From positions 1 to 64,000 of the forward strand of contig NZ_JOHY01000008.1 of NCBI RefSeq assembly GCF_000721495.1: DNA of 64,000 nt. Reading direction: 5' to 3'. The notes beneath the pieces are model-generated. The model was given only the letters and a program-made list of their open reading frames with translations. It had not been told where the DNA came from and searched no databases. The position numbers and the translations under genes are program-made. Source of the stretch: Streptomyces sp. NRRL F-5123. Its GTDB lineage: Bacteria; Actinomycetota; Actinomycetes; Streptomycetales; Streptomycetaceae. Positions 1 to 8,347 of the stretch are shown here, piece after piece (positions within the stretch are counted from its first letter, which is position 1; the number at the start of each line of letters is the position of its first letter).

Positions 1-47
1 ACCCGCGGGCCCCGCCCCGGGCCGCCCGCGGGCCCCGCCCCGGCCCG
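1..47. repeat. Tandem 23-bp GC-only repeat (two copies)
   Basis: Bases 2-24 and 25-47 are near-identical 23-bp units made only of G and C. Each begins with the palindrome CCCGCGGG and is rich in CCCCG. The block lies 14 bases beyond the stop codon of the leftward small membrane gene, so it could fold as that gene's terminator. The window edge cuts the context, so its role is uncertain. Confidence 0.5.
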
Positions 48-60
48 CCCACGACCCCGT

Positions 61-222
61 TCACCTGCGGCGACGCTGCATCGCCGCGTACACCAGCACG
101 ACGAGGGCCACGGCCAGGACGACGGACACGACGATGACGGCGGTGTGGTCGCCGCCGCCGCCCGAATCCCGGCGGGGGGCGATGTCGGCGAGCAGGACGG
201 TGGCGGTGCTGGTCGTGGTCAT
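61..222 (-). CDS. Small single-pass membrane protein (53 aa)
   Basis: A 53-residue protein starts at the ATG at 222-220. It has a short polar N-terminus with a GGGG run, one hydrophobic helix (about residues 28-47, AVIVVSVVLAVALVVLVYAA) and a C-terminal arginine cluster, MQRRRR. This predicts one membrane span with the basic tail in the cytoplasm. Its ATG overlaps the TGA of the upstream membrane gene in an ATGA, the usual mark of translational coupling, so the two are probably co-expressed. A longer reading frame running through here is a shadow of the upstream gene. Function is not recognised. Confidence 0.6.
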   Translation of the reverse strand: MTTTSTATVLLADIAPRRDSGGGGDHTAVIVVSVVLAVALVVLVYAAMQRRRR

Positions 223-1313
223 ACGGTGCCTCCGGCGGCAGCGGTGGTCGTGGTGGAGGGGGCGGTGGCGGGGGCGGCCTTCGGGCCCATGCCCAGGACG
301 AGCATCAGCAGGACCGGGAATTCCAGGTAGGCGTGGTAGCTGGCCAGCGCCGCGTAGACCGAGGTGCCCTGGTCGTAGTCGCTCACGAACAGCGCGGCGA
401 GCGCGGCGCCCGCGCCGAGGCCCAGCGCCCATGCCCGGCGGGCGTTCAGCACCGGCACCCGCCGCTCGAAGGCCGCGGTCGCGTCGGGCGCGTAGCGCGG
501 CATGAACCACACCCACACCAGGTAGTGCATGAGCGCCATGAAGGCGAAGACGGTGACGAAGCGCAGGTCGGCACCGCTGTGCAGCCACGCGGGAGGGGTG
601 TACGTCGCGGACAGCCGCCTGGTCCAGCCCGAGCCGGCGCCCATCAGGGGGTCGAACGCGCCGGCCAGGATCAGCGCCGGGATCACCAGCACCCAGCAGG
701 CCTGCACCGCCCGGAAGAGCCGGCGGCCGCGGCCCATGCCGCGCGACCACTCCCACAGGAAGACCAGCGGCACCACGTTGTGCAGATGCGTGAGGACGAC
801 GAAGTGGTAAGCGGGGAAGCTCAGCGATGCCGCCGTGGACGCCGCGATCACCGCACCCGCCGCCGCCAGCACCCACGGGCGGTGCCGCAGCGCGTGCGCG
901 CACGCCACCGCGAGCAGCCCGTACGCCAGCAGGATCTCGCCGTCGCGGGTGGCCGCAGAGGCGGGCAGCACCCGGCACAGCACGATGCCGGTGATCAGCG
1001 CGGCCAGCAGCCGCAGGAAGGCGCCGTGCAGCACCTGCTCGAAGCGGCCCGCCATGTAGCGCAGCTCCAGCACGTTGTGCAGGATGCCCAGGCTCGCCAG
1101 CCCCACCACCGCGGTGCCCGCGGGCATCCGCAGCGACACGGCCAGGACCGCCACCGTCAGCAGCGCGAAGCCGGCGACCGGGCCGCTGCCCACCGCTCGC
1201 GCCTCCCGCGCGCCGCCGCTCCCCGCGCCGCCGCCCCGCGCCCCGCTGCCGCGGACCGGATGACGGCCGCGCAGACCGCCGGCCGCCACCCCCGCTCCGA
1301 CCGCACTGGCCAT
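219..1313 (-). CDS. Multi-pass membrane protein of unknown function
   Basis: A 364-residue protein. After a basic, glycine-rich N-terminal tail (about 45 residues) it shows about eight to nine hydrophobic segments, for example near residues 46-60, 65-80, 97-112, 128-160 and 285-350. The charged loop after AYHFVVLTHLHNVVPLV contains several histidines and might bind a metal, but that is inference. It is probably an integral cytoplasmic-membrane protein conserved in streptomycetes; I do not recognise the family. It ends in an ATGA overlap with the 53-residue membrane protein and is divergent from the small gene at 1343, with about 29 bases between them. Confidence 0.65.
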   Translation of the reverse strand: MASAVGAGVAAGGLRGRHPVRGSGARGGGAGSGGAREARAVGSGPVAGFALLTVAVLAVSLRMPAGTAVVGLASLGILHNVLELRYMAGRFEQVLHGAFLRLLAALITGIVLCRVLPASAATRDGEILLAYGLLAVACAHALRHRPWVLAAAGAVIAASTAASLSFPAYHFVVLTHLHNVVPLVFLWEWSRGMGRGRRLFRAVQACWVLVIPALILAGAFDPLMGAGSGWTRRLSATYTPPAWLHSGADLRFVTVFAFMALMHYLVWVWFMPRYAPDATAAFERRVPVLNARRAWALGLGAGAALAALFVSDYDQGTSVYAALASYHAYLEFPVLLMLVLGMGPKAAPATAPSTTTTAAAGGTV

Positions 1314-1342
1314 GCCTTCCCTCCCCGTGACACGATCCCGCC

Positions 1343-1672
1343 GTGTCCTATCCCGCGGCCCTCGCCCTCACCGTGGCGACCGAGGTGCCCGTCTACGCGG
1401 CCGCGCTGGCCGCCGCGTCCCAGGCCCCGCCAGGGCGTACGGCGGCCGCCGCGGTGATCGTCAACTGTGTGACGCACCCGCCCCTGTGGTGGTTCCTCCG
1501 CCATGTGCCGCTCGCCGCCTACTGGCCCGCCCTCACGTGCGCCGAGGCCGCGGTGGTGCTGGCCGAGGGGTGGCTGACGGCACGTCTGCTGCGGCTGCGC
1601 GGGCCCGCGCCGTACGCGGCCTCGACGGCGGCGAACGCGGTGTCGGTGCTGGCGGGGCTGCTGCTGCTCTGA
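1343..1672 (+). CDS. Small hydrophobic membrane protein (109 aa)
   Basis: A 109-residue protein starting at GTG 1343. It is almost wholly hydrophobic, with about four predicted spans (near residues 5-25, 35-55, 60-80 and 90-109). It ends in LLLL and has an aromatic patch, PPLWWFLRHVP, in the second segment. It is transcribed divergently from the larger membrane gene, and the start-to-start gap is only about 29 bases, so promoters must overlap. Function unknown. Confidence 0.6.
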   Translation: MSYPAALALTVATEVPVYAAALAAASQAPPGRTAAAAVIVNCVTHPPLWWFLRHVPLAAYWPALTCAEAAVVLAEGWLTARLLRLRGPAPYAASTAANAVSVLAGLLLL

Positions 1673-1752
1673 GGGGCCGGGGCGGTGGGGGGTCCGGCCG
1701 AGCAGGGGCGGCCCCGCCCGGTTCGGTGCTGCTCGGTCGAGCCCCGCCCGGT

Positions 1753-2325
1753 TCAGTCCCGCCCGGGGTGCTCCGCGCGCCAGGCCAGCAGCCGGCGGTA
1801 GGCCTCCAGGCCGTCCGGCACCCACTGCCACTCCGTCAGCCGCAGTGCGAGCTCCTCCTGCGTCAGGAAGCCGTGCCAGGCGACCTCCTCCGGCTGCGGC
1901 GCCACCGGCAGGTCGCAGCGCACCCGGTAGACGGCGGACCACCAGCTGTGCCCGCCCTCCTCGTAGAGGAAGCGGAAGAGCGGCTCGGGCTGCGGCAGCC
2001 CGCTGACCCCCAGCTCCTCCTCGGCCTCGCGGTGCGCGGCCTCGTCGTAGGACTCGCCCGTGCCCAGCACGCCGCCCACGAACAGGTCGTACAGGGAGGG
2101 GAAGATCAGCTTCTGCGGGGTGCGGCGGTGGACGAACACCCGTCCGGCGCCGTCGGTCACGAGGACGAACGCGGCGCGGTGGCGCAGGCCGCGGGCGTAC
2201 GCGTCGGCGCGCCGGGCCCGCCCGACGACCACGTCGTGCTCGTCGACGATGTCGATGACCTCGTCCGCGGAGAGTCCGCCCGCGTCCGTGTCCCCGTCAA
2301 TGCCTTCGCTCATACGGCGATTCAA
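1753..2325 (-). CDS. Nudix hydrolase
   Basis: A 190-residue Nudix-fold enzyme. The Nudix box is seen near residues 84-107: G-x5-E (GVLGTGE), seven residues, then REAEEELGV, with all conserved Glu present to bind Mg2+ for pyrophosphate hydrolysis. The order (DIVDEHDVVVG, then RHRAAFVLV, FVHRRTPQK, YDLFVGGVL) matches the YfcD/isopentenyl-diphosphate-isomerase-like branch, whose substrates are mostly unproven. An internal ATG (M5, MSEGIDGD) is an equally likely start. It is divergent from the pirin gene, with 47 bases between starts. Cytoplasmic. Confidence 0.85.
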   Translation of the reverse strand: MNRRMSEGIDGDTDAGGLSADEVIDIVDEHDVVVGRARRADAYARGLRHRAAFVLVTDGAGRVFVHRRTPQKLIFPSLYDLFVGGVLGTGESYDEAAHREAEEELGVSGLPQPEPLFRFLYEEGGHSWWSAVYRVRCDLPVAPQPEEVAWHGFLTQEELALRLTEWQWVPDGLEAYRRLLAWRAEHPGRD

Positions 2326-2372
2326 CCACCCGCTCCCGCGTCCGGACGGGCGCCCCGGTGCATGATCGACGC

Positions 2373-3338
2373 ATGAGCAATCTCGATGTGAAGCCCGCGG
2401 CCACCGTCTGCGGCGGCCGCCAGGACGTCTCCGCCGCCCCCGTCCACGAACTGCTCACCGCCCGCACGGTGCCGCTCGGCGAGAGCACGCAGGTGCGCAG
2501 GCTGCTGCCGAACCTCGGCCGGCGCATGGTCGGCGCCTGGTGCTTCGTCGACCACTACGGCCCCGACGACATCGCCCAGGAGCCCGGCATGCAGGTGCCG
2601 CCGCACCCGCACACCGGCCTGCAGACCGTCAGCTGGCTGCACGAAGGCGAGGTGCTGCACCGCGACAGCCTGGGCAGCAAGCAGACCGTACGCCCGCGCG
2701 AGCTGGGCCTGATGACCTCCGGACGCGGCATCTCGCACTCCGAGGAATCCCCTCGCGAACACGCGCGCTACCTGCACGGAGCCCAGCTCTGGGTCGCCCT
2801 CCCCGGCACGGACCTGGACATCCCGCCCGCTTTCGAGCACCACCCGGAACTGCCCACCGTCACGGGCAGTGGCCTGCACGCGACCGTCATCCTGGGCGAC
2901 CTCGACGGCACGGTCTCACCCGGCACCACCTACACCCCCCTCGTCGGCGCGGACCTCACCCTCTCCGAGGGCGCCAGCGCCCGCCTCCCCCTCCAGCCCG
3001 ACTTCGAGTACGCCGCCCTCCCCATGTCCGGCTCCACCGACGTCGACGGCGTCCGCCTCACCCCCGGCTCCATGCTCTACCTCGGCGCCGGCCGCACCGA
3101 ACTCCCCCTCCACGCCACGACCGACAGCTCCCTGATGCTCCTGGGCGGCGAGCCCTTCGCCGAACGCATCGTCATGTTCTGGAACTTCGTCGGCCGGTCA
3201 GGTGAGGACATCGTTGAGGCCCGCGAGGCCTGGCGCACCGGCACCCGCTTCGGCGAGGTCCACGGCTACGCGGGCCCCCGCCTGGAGGCCCCCGCCCTCC
3301 CTCCGACGCCGCTGAAGCCGCGGGGGCGGGAGCGCTGA
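2373..3338 (+). CDS. Pirin family protein
   Basis: A 321-residue bicupin of the pirin family. The N-terminal cupin carries the metal-binding set characteristic of pirins: PHPHTGLQTV followed by the downstream HRDSLGSKQ and SGRGISHSEE segments, supplying His and Glu ligands for iron. The C-terminal pirin_C half includes LMLLGGEPFAERIVMFWNFV. Pirins are iron-dependent and are reported as quercetinases or redox-sensitive regulators; the role here is unknown. I chose ATG 2373 (MSNLDVKP) over the in-frame GTG at 2358. Stand-alone and divergent from the Nudix gene. Confidence 0.85.
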   Translation: MSNLDVKPAATVCGGRQDVSAAPVHELLTARTVPLGESTQVRRLLPNLGRRMVGAWCFVDHYGPDDIAQEPGMQVPPHPHTGLQTVSWLHEGEVLHRDSLGSKQTVRPRELGLMTSGRGISHSEESPREHARYLHGAQLWVALPGTDLDIPPAFEHHPELPTVTGSGLHATVILGDLDGTVSPGTTYTPLVGADLTLSEGASARLPLQPDFEYAALPMSGSTDVDGVRLTPGSMLYLGAGRTELPLHATTDSSLMLLGGEPFAERIVMFWNFVGRSGEDIVEAREAWRTGTRFGEVHGYAGPRLEAPALPPTPLKPRGRER

Positions 3339-3961
3339 GCTGGGGTTTTCCCCTCTCCGGTGCCCTCGCCGTGGTGCTCCGACGCGGCGGGCACCGCGGC
3401 CCCGGGAGGGCACGCATGAGCCGTGGCGGAACCGTCGCGGACCCGGTCCGGAGGGCCTCGGCGATTCTCTTGTGGGACCGGCTGTGACCTGGCATTCCAG
3501 GACTGATGCTGACCCGATGCTGAGTTTACTGACGCATCATCTGATGACTCTGAGCTGCGGATGCGCGCGCAAATCTCGTCTTCGGCCGGACCGGCGTCCG
3601 GAACGACCATGAGTTCACGCGAACGGGCGAAGTTCCGCCCTGAGCGGGCCCTGGCGAGGGGGCGTTGGCCGGGTGCCCGTCTCGTCACAGCTGGGCGCAT
3701 CGCCCCGGCGCCGCTCGTGGAGGCTTCGCCAGGCGACCACCTCTGACGACGCCGGGGGCGACAGCGGGCGTCACTTCAGGTGGCCTATTCGCTCGCCGTC
3801 TCCGGTGCGCTGCGTCGGCCGTGCTCCGCACAGTCAGATCGGTGTTCCGATCTCCCTCTGGGGGCGTTGCTTGCCCGTCCTGAGGTAAGTTCGCGCCAGC
3901 GTCACGTTTGGACTGCTTGATCACGGCGAAGTTCGCGCCGAGCCGTGAGGGCTGGCGGCCT
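3339..3961. other. Gene-free stretch before the CRISPR leader
   Basis: About 620 bases between the pirin stop and the CRISPR leader. Reading frames here are short, arginine-rich and lack ribosome-binding sites. I see no gene, tRNA or clear terminator. Confidence 0.5.
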
Positions 3962-4095
3962 GTTGCTTCGGAACCTCAAGTGCACACGCGCCACGCGGTT
4001 CGCACCGAAGGATAATGTCGGATATTGACCCACTTGACCCCCGCGAGCTCCTGTCAGCAAGACCCCACCGGGCAGGACTACGCTGGCCAAGTACC
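3962..4095 (+). promoter_or_regulatory. CRISPR leader of array 1
   Basis: A 134-bp stretch ending exactly at the first repeat. It starts GTTGCTTCGGAACCTCAAG, carries TCGCACCGAAGGA about 40 bases later and ends CAAGTACC. All three blocks recur in the same order and nearly the same spacing before the second array (62847-62979). In CRISPR loci the leader holds the array promoter and the site where new spacers enter, so its conservation here marks this end as the growing end. Confidence 0.8.
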
Positions 4096-5241
4096 GTGGC
4101 CGTCGCCCTCCGGGACGGCGGAGGATCGCAACTCCGGCTCCTGCAGTCGATCCTCGACTGGTTCAGGTATGGCCGCCGTCCTCCGGGACGGCGGAGGATC
4201 GCAACCACGTCCCCAGCGTGAACATGCCGACCGCCCCGGATGGCCGCCGCCCTCCGGGACGGCGGAGGATCGCAACGTGGCGTCGACCATCACCCCGGCC
4301 ACCTGCCGCGGGAATGGCCGCCGCCCTCCGGGACGGCGGAGGATCGCAACGACGTGTCCGCGGGAACGGTCGCGGCGGTCAACGGCAATGGCCGCCGCCC
4401 TCCGGGACGGCGGAGGATCGCAACGTCGCGCTTGACGGAATCGAGGCGCGCCCCGAGGTGGCCGTCGCCCTCCGGGACGGCGGAGGATCGCAACACGTAC
4501 CCGGGGTCACCGCCGGGGATCTTGAAGTGGCCGTCGCCCTCCGGGACGGCGGAGGATCGCAACAGCAGCGTCACGGCCGTAGGCAACTGCCCGCGCTGGT
4601 GGCCGCCGCCCTCCGGGACGGCGGAGGATCGCAACACTCCCTGGTCCATCTCGTAGAACCGCCGACCCACGTGGCCGCCGCCCTCCGGGACGACGGAGGA
4701 TCGCAACGTCGTGATGGCCGAGGTCGGCCGGGTCGGGGGCGGTGTGGCCGTCGCCCTCCGGGACGACGGAGGATCGCAACGGCGAAGGCCGGGGCGCCCT
4801 GGCAGATGGTCAGGCCGTGGCCGCCGCCCTCCGGGACGGCGGAGGATCGCAACGAGAACACCGAGACCGGCGACGGCCGGGTGTTCGCCGCCCGTGGAGA
4901 ACCCGGCGCCGGTGGCCGTTGCCCTCCGGGGCGGCGGAGGATCGCAACACCAAGGGCGGCGGTAACCTCGTGGACGCGGCCGTGGTGGCCGTCGCCCTCC
5001 GGGACGACGGAGGATCGCAACCGCTGTACGAGTGGTTGACCTTCGTGTCGAGCACCAGTGGCCGCCGCCCTCCGGGGCGGCGGAGGATCACAGCTACCTG
5101 CGCATCAACGCAGTGGAGCAGGCGCACGACAAGTGGCCACCGTCCCCCGAGACGGCGAAGGATCGCAACTGGACCCGCGAGCAGACCGGCGAGGAAGCTG
5201 CCCCGTGGCCGCTGCCCTCCGGGGCGGCGGCGGATCGCAAC
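4096..5241 (+). CRISPR. CRISPR array 1: 16 repeats of 37 bp, 15 spacers (type I-C)
   Basis: Repeats begin at 4096, 4169, 4240, 4314, 4388, 4458, 4527, 4599, 4671, 4744, 4817, 4912, 4985, 5058, 5133 and 5205. The unit is 37 bp, begins (G/A)TGGCCG and ends AGGATCGCAAC. Spacers are 32-38 nt, except spacer 11 (4854-4911), which is 58 nt. Each unit can form a CCGCCG/CGGCGG stem followed by an 11-nt 3' tag, the geometry used by type I-C Cas5. The last three repeats are the most degenerate: the tag is altered in unit 14 and the stem broken in unit 15. So the leader is at the left and the array reads rightward, toward the 3' end of the cas operon. Confidence 0.97.
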
Positions 5242-5397
5242 CACGGTGGTGTGCCAGGCCTCAAGGCTGCCACTATCGCTGCCCGTGAGGACAGCACCGC
5301 CTCGTTCGCCTCCCCGGCCGGTCGTTGTCGCGGACCGGGCGAGGCGGACGTGCCTCAGAGCCAGCCGAGAGCTCCCGTGGGGCCAAGGCGCCACCGG

Positions 5398-5691
5398 TCA
5401 GATAACCAAATCCTCCCGGTGCGGCAGCGCGCTCGCGACACCCAGCGTGTGGACGTCCCTGAAGCCGTTCGGCGGGAGGCGGTACACGCGGATGTTGTCG
5501 GTGTCCGTGTCGATCACGTGGTCGAGCGTGGCCAGGAGCTGGAGGAGATCCTTCTCGTCGGCGACGATCTCGAAGACGGACTTCTGGACGCGCAGCCCGT
5601 AGCCCTCGCAGAGTTTGGCGACTCTCCGCAGGCGGCGGCGGCCTTCCGGCGACGTGGTTTCGACGTCGTAGGTGACTAGGAGGTCCGTCAC
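5398..5691 (-). CDS. cas2: CRISPR-associated protein Cas2 (type I-C)
   Basis: A 97-residue protein starting at GTG 5691. It has the Cas2 N-terminal ferredoxin-like strand LLVTYDVETTSPEGRRRL, including the conserved Asp of the YDV motif, then RRVAKLCEGYGLRVQKSVFEI and a C-terminal strand, DNIRVYRLP. Cas2 dimers bridge two Cas1 dimers to form the spacer integrase. Length and sequence fit I-C Cas2. The start overlaps the cas1 stop as GTGA, so translation is coupled. A longer frame to 5826 is only read-through into cas1. It is the last gene of the operon; 156 bases separate it from the array end. Confidence 0.95.
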   Translation of the reverse strand: MTDLLVTYDVETTSPEGRRRLRRVAKLCEGYGLRVQKSVFEIVADEKDLLQLLATLDHVIDTDTDNIRVYRLPPNGFRDVHTLGVASALPHREDLVI

Positions 5692-6722
5692 TGGGCGGTC
5701 CAGGGCAGGTAGCCGGGGAGTTCGCCCCGCAAGTGGCGGGCGAGGATGCGGGCCTGGACGGTGGGGAGGAGTCCTGCGGGGGCATCGCGGCCGGCAAGTG
5801 GGTGTTCCCAGGGCTGGGTTTTCCATTCCTGCCAGGCGGCGATGACGGCCTTCCGGCCGTCGTCGGTGAGGCGCACGGAGCCGCCGGTGATGTTCTCGAA
5901 GTGCTCGGGCCGCAGTTGTCGGCGGTTGAAGAGGGTGAGGGCGAAGCGGTCGGCGAGGACGGGGCGGAATTCCTCCATCAGGTCGAGGGCGAGAGCCGGC
6001 TTACCGGGGCGCAGGCCGTGGAGAAAGCCGATGTACGGGTCGAGGCCGACCTGTTCGGCCGCTCCGTGGACGAGCCCGCGGAGGAGGCCGTACGTGAAAG
6101 AAAGCAGTGCGTTGACCGGGTCCGTGGGCGGGCGGCGGTTGCGGTGGGTGAAGGCGGGGATTCCTTCCACCGGGCGAAGCGCGTCGCGCAGGGCAGTGAA
6201 GTAGGCACGGGCCGCGTTGCCCTCGATGCCCATGACGACGTCGAGCGACTCGGCCGTCGCCGTGGCCGCGAGGGCGCCTTCGAGTTCGCCGATCACCGCG
6301 CGCATGCGGTCGCGCGGCGCGGCGGTCGCGTCCCGGGCGGCGCGCAGGAGGATCCAGCGGCTGTTCCGGATCTTGCCGGCGACGATGTTGCGCGCGATGC
6401 CGAGCCGCGCCGCGGGGTCGTCGTGGAGTTGGTGCTGGGCGTGCCGGAGCAGGACGTTGCCGTGCACGGCGCTGTCCAGCCTGGCGAGGTAGCGGCCTCC
6501 CTGGGTCATCCAGGTGACCGGGCGGTTGTCCTGGGCGCAGCGCGTGATCAGCTCGGTGGACAGGTCGACGTGGCCGTACACCACGATGCTCTCGATGCGC
6601 TTGAGCGGAAGGATCTTGCGCCCTGACACGTCGGGTATGCGGACGCGCAGCGAGTCCTGCTCGAGACGTAGCTGCGTGCCCTGGGTCTGGACGTAGAGGG
6701 TGTTGAGGAGTTCGGTGGTCAC
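5688..6722 (-). CDS. cas1: CRISPR integrase Cas1 (type I-C)
   Basis: A 344-residue Cas1 starting at GTG 6722, with the family-typical opening LLNTLYVQTQGTQLRLE. The N-terminal beta domain runs to about residue 85 and the alpha-helical catalytic domain follows. Metal ligands are visible: E167 in MGIEGNAARAYF, H235 in YIGFLHGLRPGKP, and acidic residues near 247-251 in ALDLMEEFRP. It inserts new spacers into the array with Cas2, and in I-C systems works with Cas4 for PAM-aware trimming. It overlaps cas4 upstream (GTGA) and cas2 downstream (GTGA). A longer frame running to 7295 is antisense-like read-through into cas4 and was not used. Confidence 0.96.
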   Translation of the reverse strand: MTTELLNTLYVQTQGTQLRLEQDSLRVRIPDVSGRKILPLKRIESIVVYGHVDLSTELITRCAQDNRPVTWMTQGGRYLARLDSAVHGNVLLRHAQHQLHDDPAARLGIARNIVAGKIRNSRWILLRAARDATAAPRDRMRAVIGELEGALAATATAESLDVVMGIEGNAARAYFTALRDALRPVEGIPAFTHRNRRPPTDPVNALLSFTYGLLRGLVHGAAEQVGLDPYIGFLHGLRPGKPALALDLMEEFRPVLADRFALTLFNRRQLRPEHFENITGGSVRLTDDGRKAVIAAWQEWKTQPWEHPLAGRDAPAGLLPTVQARILARHLRGELPGYLPWTAQ

Positions 6723-7390
6723 TCGTCGCCGTCCGGAGCGTTGTCGATGCGGTAGAGGTCGGTGAGGGCTCGTTGGAAGCGGTCGGTCGCCGCGAGAACG
6801 TCGGGCATGCAGCCGGTCACCATGGAGCAGCGTCGGCAACGGCTGTCCGCGAGCGCGGCCGGGAGGGTCTGCCCCGCGAGCAGCGTGCGTACGGCGGCGG
6901 TCACTTCCAGCACGCGGGTGCGCAGTGCCGCGTCGACAGCGAGCAGGTGTCGTCGCCGGTCTGCAGCCGAGTAGATCGCGGCTTCGGGGACGGGGTGGTC
7001 GAACATCCCCTCCAGGCACATCGCCTGGGCCGCGACCTGGACGTCCGCCGGTCCTCCGGGGACGTAGCGGCCCGACTTGTGCTCGACGGGCAGGATCCGG
7101 CCGTCGGCGTGGATCTCCACGGTGTCGCAGACGCCGGTCAGCCCGTGGCCGTCGTGCCACACGGGGAGAGCGTGCAGGGTGCGTACGGTGGCGCGACGTT
7201 GCGCTCCCGGTGTGTCGACTCGCTGGTGGAGGAGGGTGCCGCGGACGGTTGCCGCATCGTCGGTGAAGGCGTCCTCCAGGAGGATCAGCCCGCACTGCCT
7301 GGGGCAGTAGGCGTAGTGCTCCAGGGAGGAGAGGGAGACCTGCACGAGGCCTGTCTCCCTCTGCCCGCCCCGAGCGGTGGTGGCGGTCAC
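6719..7390 (-). CDS. cas4: CRISPR-associated exonuclease Cas4
   Basis: A 223-residue RecB-family nuclease. A cysteine-containing N-terminal segment, YAYCPRQCGLILLE, and a C-terminal triad, CRRCSMVTGC, would ligate a [4Fe-4S] cluster. The nuclease core shows RGTLLHQRVD, the GVCDTVEIH strand and PVEHKSGR (motif III Glu-His-Lys), then a QVAAQAMCLE helix. In type I-C systems Cas4 associates with Cas1-Cas2 and trims prespacers so that the PAM end is oriented. The GTG start at 7390 lies one base after the cas7 stop, and its stop overlaps the cas1 start. Confidence 0.94.
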   Translation of the reverse strand: MTATTARGGQRETGLVQVSLSSLEHYAYCPRQCGLILLEDAFTDDAATVRGTLLHQRVDTPGAQRRATVRTLHALPVWHDGHGLTGVCDTVEIHADGRILPVEHKSGRYVPGGPADVQVAAQAMCLEGMFDHPVPEAAIYSAADRRRHLLAVDAALRTRVLEVTAAVRTLLAGQTLPAALADSRCRRCSMVTGCMPDVLAATDRFQRALTDLYRIDNAPDGDE

Positions 7391-7391
7391 G

Positions 7392-8309
7392 TCACTGGGC
7401 GATCGTCCGGAGGGTCGTGAGGGTGACGCCGGCGGGCAGGTCGGCGTCGTGGATCTCGACGGTCCCGTAGTCAGTGAAGGACCGGGCGCTGGCGTCGCCC
7501 AGGGGCTTCACGGCGACGAGGTCGAGCAGGGTGTGGGCCGGTGCGCGCCCGAAGGCGTCCTCGTGCGTGAAGACGTAGAGGCCGCGCAGGGCCATGTTGG
7601 CGCGGGCGGCCGCCCGGTCGTGGTCGAACATGAGCGTGAAGGCACGCCAGAACGTGGCCAGGTCGTCACTCGTCACGCCGGTGCGGGCGGCGAGGGGGGC
7701 GCTGAAGTGGCCGGCGCCGCGATACAGGCCGTAGGGCACGATGTGCTTGGAGCCCATCTCCGTCTCCTTCCCCCCTTCCGTCTTCTTGGGGTCGGGGTCG
7801 TTCCACGCGTCTACGTCCTCCTGCTTGGTGGGCGTGACACGGGTGATGCCGATGTCGAAGGGCGTGACCGGGTCGATGCTGCGGGAGAACCCGATCTGCA
7901 CGGGTCCCTGCACCCGGCCCGCCTGCTTGTCCTTCTTGCCGGTGGACATCACGGCGCCGAACATGCGCACGTCGAAGAAGTTCTGGCACATCCAGGCCTG
8001 GGCGCTCTTCTTGTCAGTGGCGTTGCCCTGGTCGGCCGCGTAGGCCCGCTCGTGCTGGGCGTTGAGGGCGACCCCGGCCTCCACGTAGATCTCGTAGCCG
8101 GGCCGCCTCTCGTGCTCGTTGAACATCGCGACGGTGTTGCGGATTTTCCGCTTGATCGCGACGTCGGTGATCAGGCCCTGCCCGGTGATCGGGTCGGTAC
8201 GGGGCATCCCGCCGTTGTCGGGGTCGCCGTTGGGGTTGCTGTCGAGGCAGTCGACGAGGAAGGCGAAGTCGTGCTTGCGGGTGGGGTCGAGGTGAGGTGC
8301 GACGCTCAC
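7392..8309 (-). CDS. cas7: Cascade backbone protein Cas7 (Csd2, type I-C)
   Basis: A 305-residue Csd2/Cas7. The hallmark block near the N-terminus is FLVDCLDSNPNGDPDNGG followed by MPRTDPITGQGLITDVAIKR. Later blocks include FFDVRMFGAVM and GPVQIGFSRSIDPV, typical of the RRM-like backbone subunit that polymerises along crRNA. Several copies would form the I-C Cascade filament with Cas5 and Cas8c. The GTG start at 8309 has an AAGGAG nine bases upstream. It lies 38 bases after cas8c and one base before cas4. Confidence 0.96.
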   Translation of the reverse strand: MSVAPHLDPTRKHDFAFLVDCLDSNPNGDPDNGGMPRTDPITGQGLITDVAIKRKIRNTVAMFNEHERRPGYEIYVEAGVALNAQHERAYAADQGNATDKKSAQAWMCQNFFDVRMFGAVMSTGKKDKQAGRVQGPVQIGFSRSIDPVTPFDIGITRVTPTKQEDVDAWNDPDPKKTEGGKETEMGSKHIVPYGLYRGAGHFSAPLAARTGVTSDDLATFWRAFTLMFDHDRAAARANMALRGLYVFTHEDAFGRAPAHTLLDLVAVKPLGDASARSFTDYGTVEIHDADLPAGVTLTTLRTIAQ

Positions 8310-8347
8310 GAGTCGGTACTCCTTGCGGGTGAACGTAGAAGGGCGGG

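Noticed and set aside
333..1457. Long open frames opposite the membrane protein gene
   Set aside because: High GC leaves antisense frames open; their products are arginine/proline/histidine-rich without motifs, and the minus-strand gene has clear membrane segments.
4096..5241. Self-targeting spacers against this window
   Set aside because: I saw no spacer matching elsewhere in the window by eye, but an exhaustive search was not possible, so no claim is made.
5242..5397. A cas6 gene or extra repeat between array and cas2
   Set aside because: Only 156 bases, no repeat match, and type I-C systems use Cas5 for processing, so none is needed.
5688..7295. A 535-residue version of Cas1
   Set aside because: The extra N-terminus is cas4 read in another frame; the GTG at 6722 overlaps the cas4 stop and gives the normal Cas1 start.
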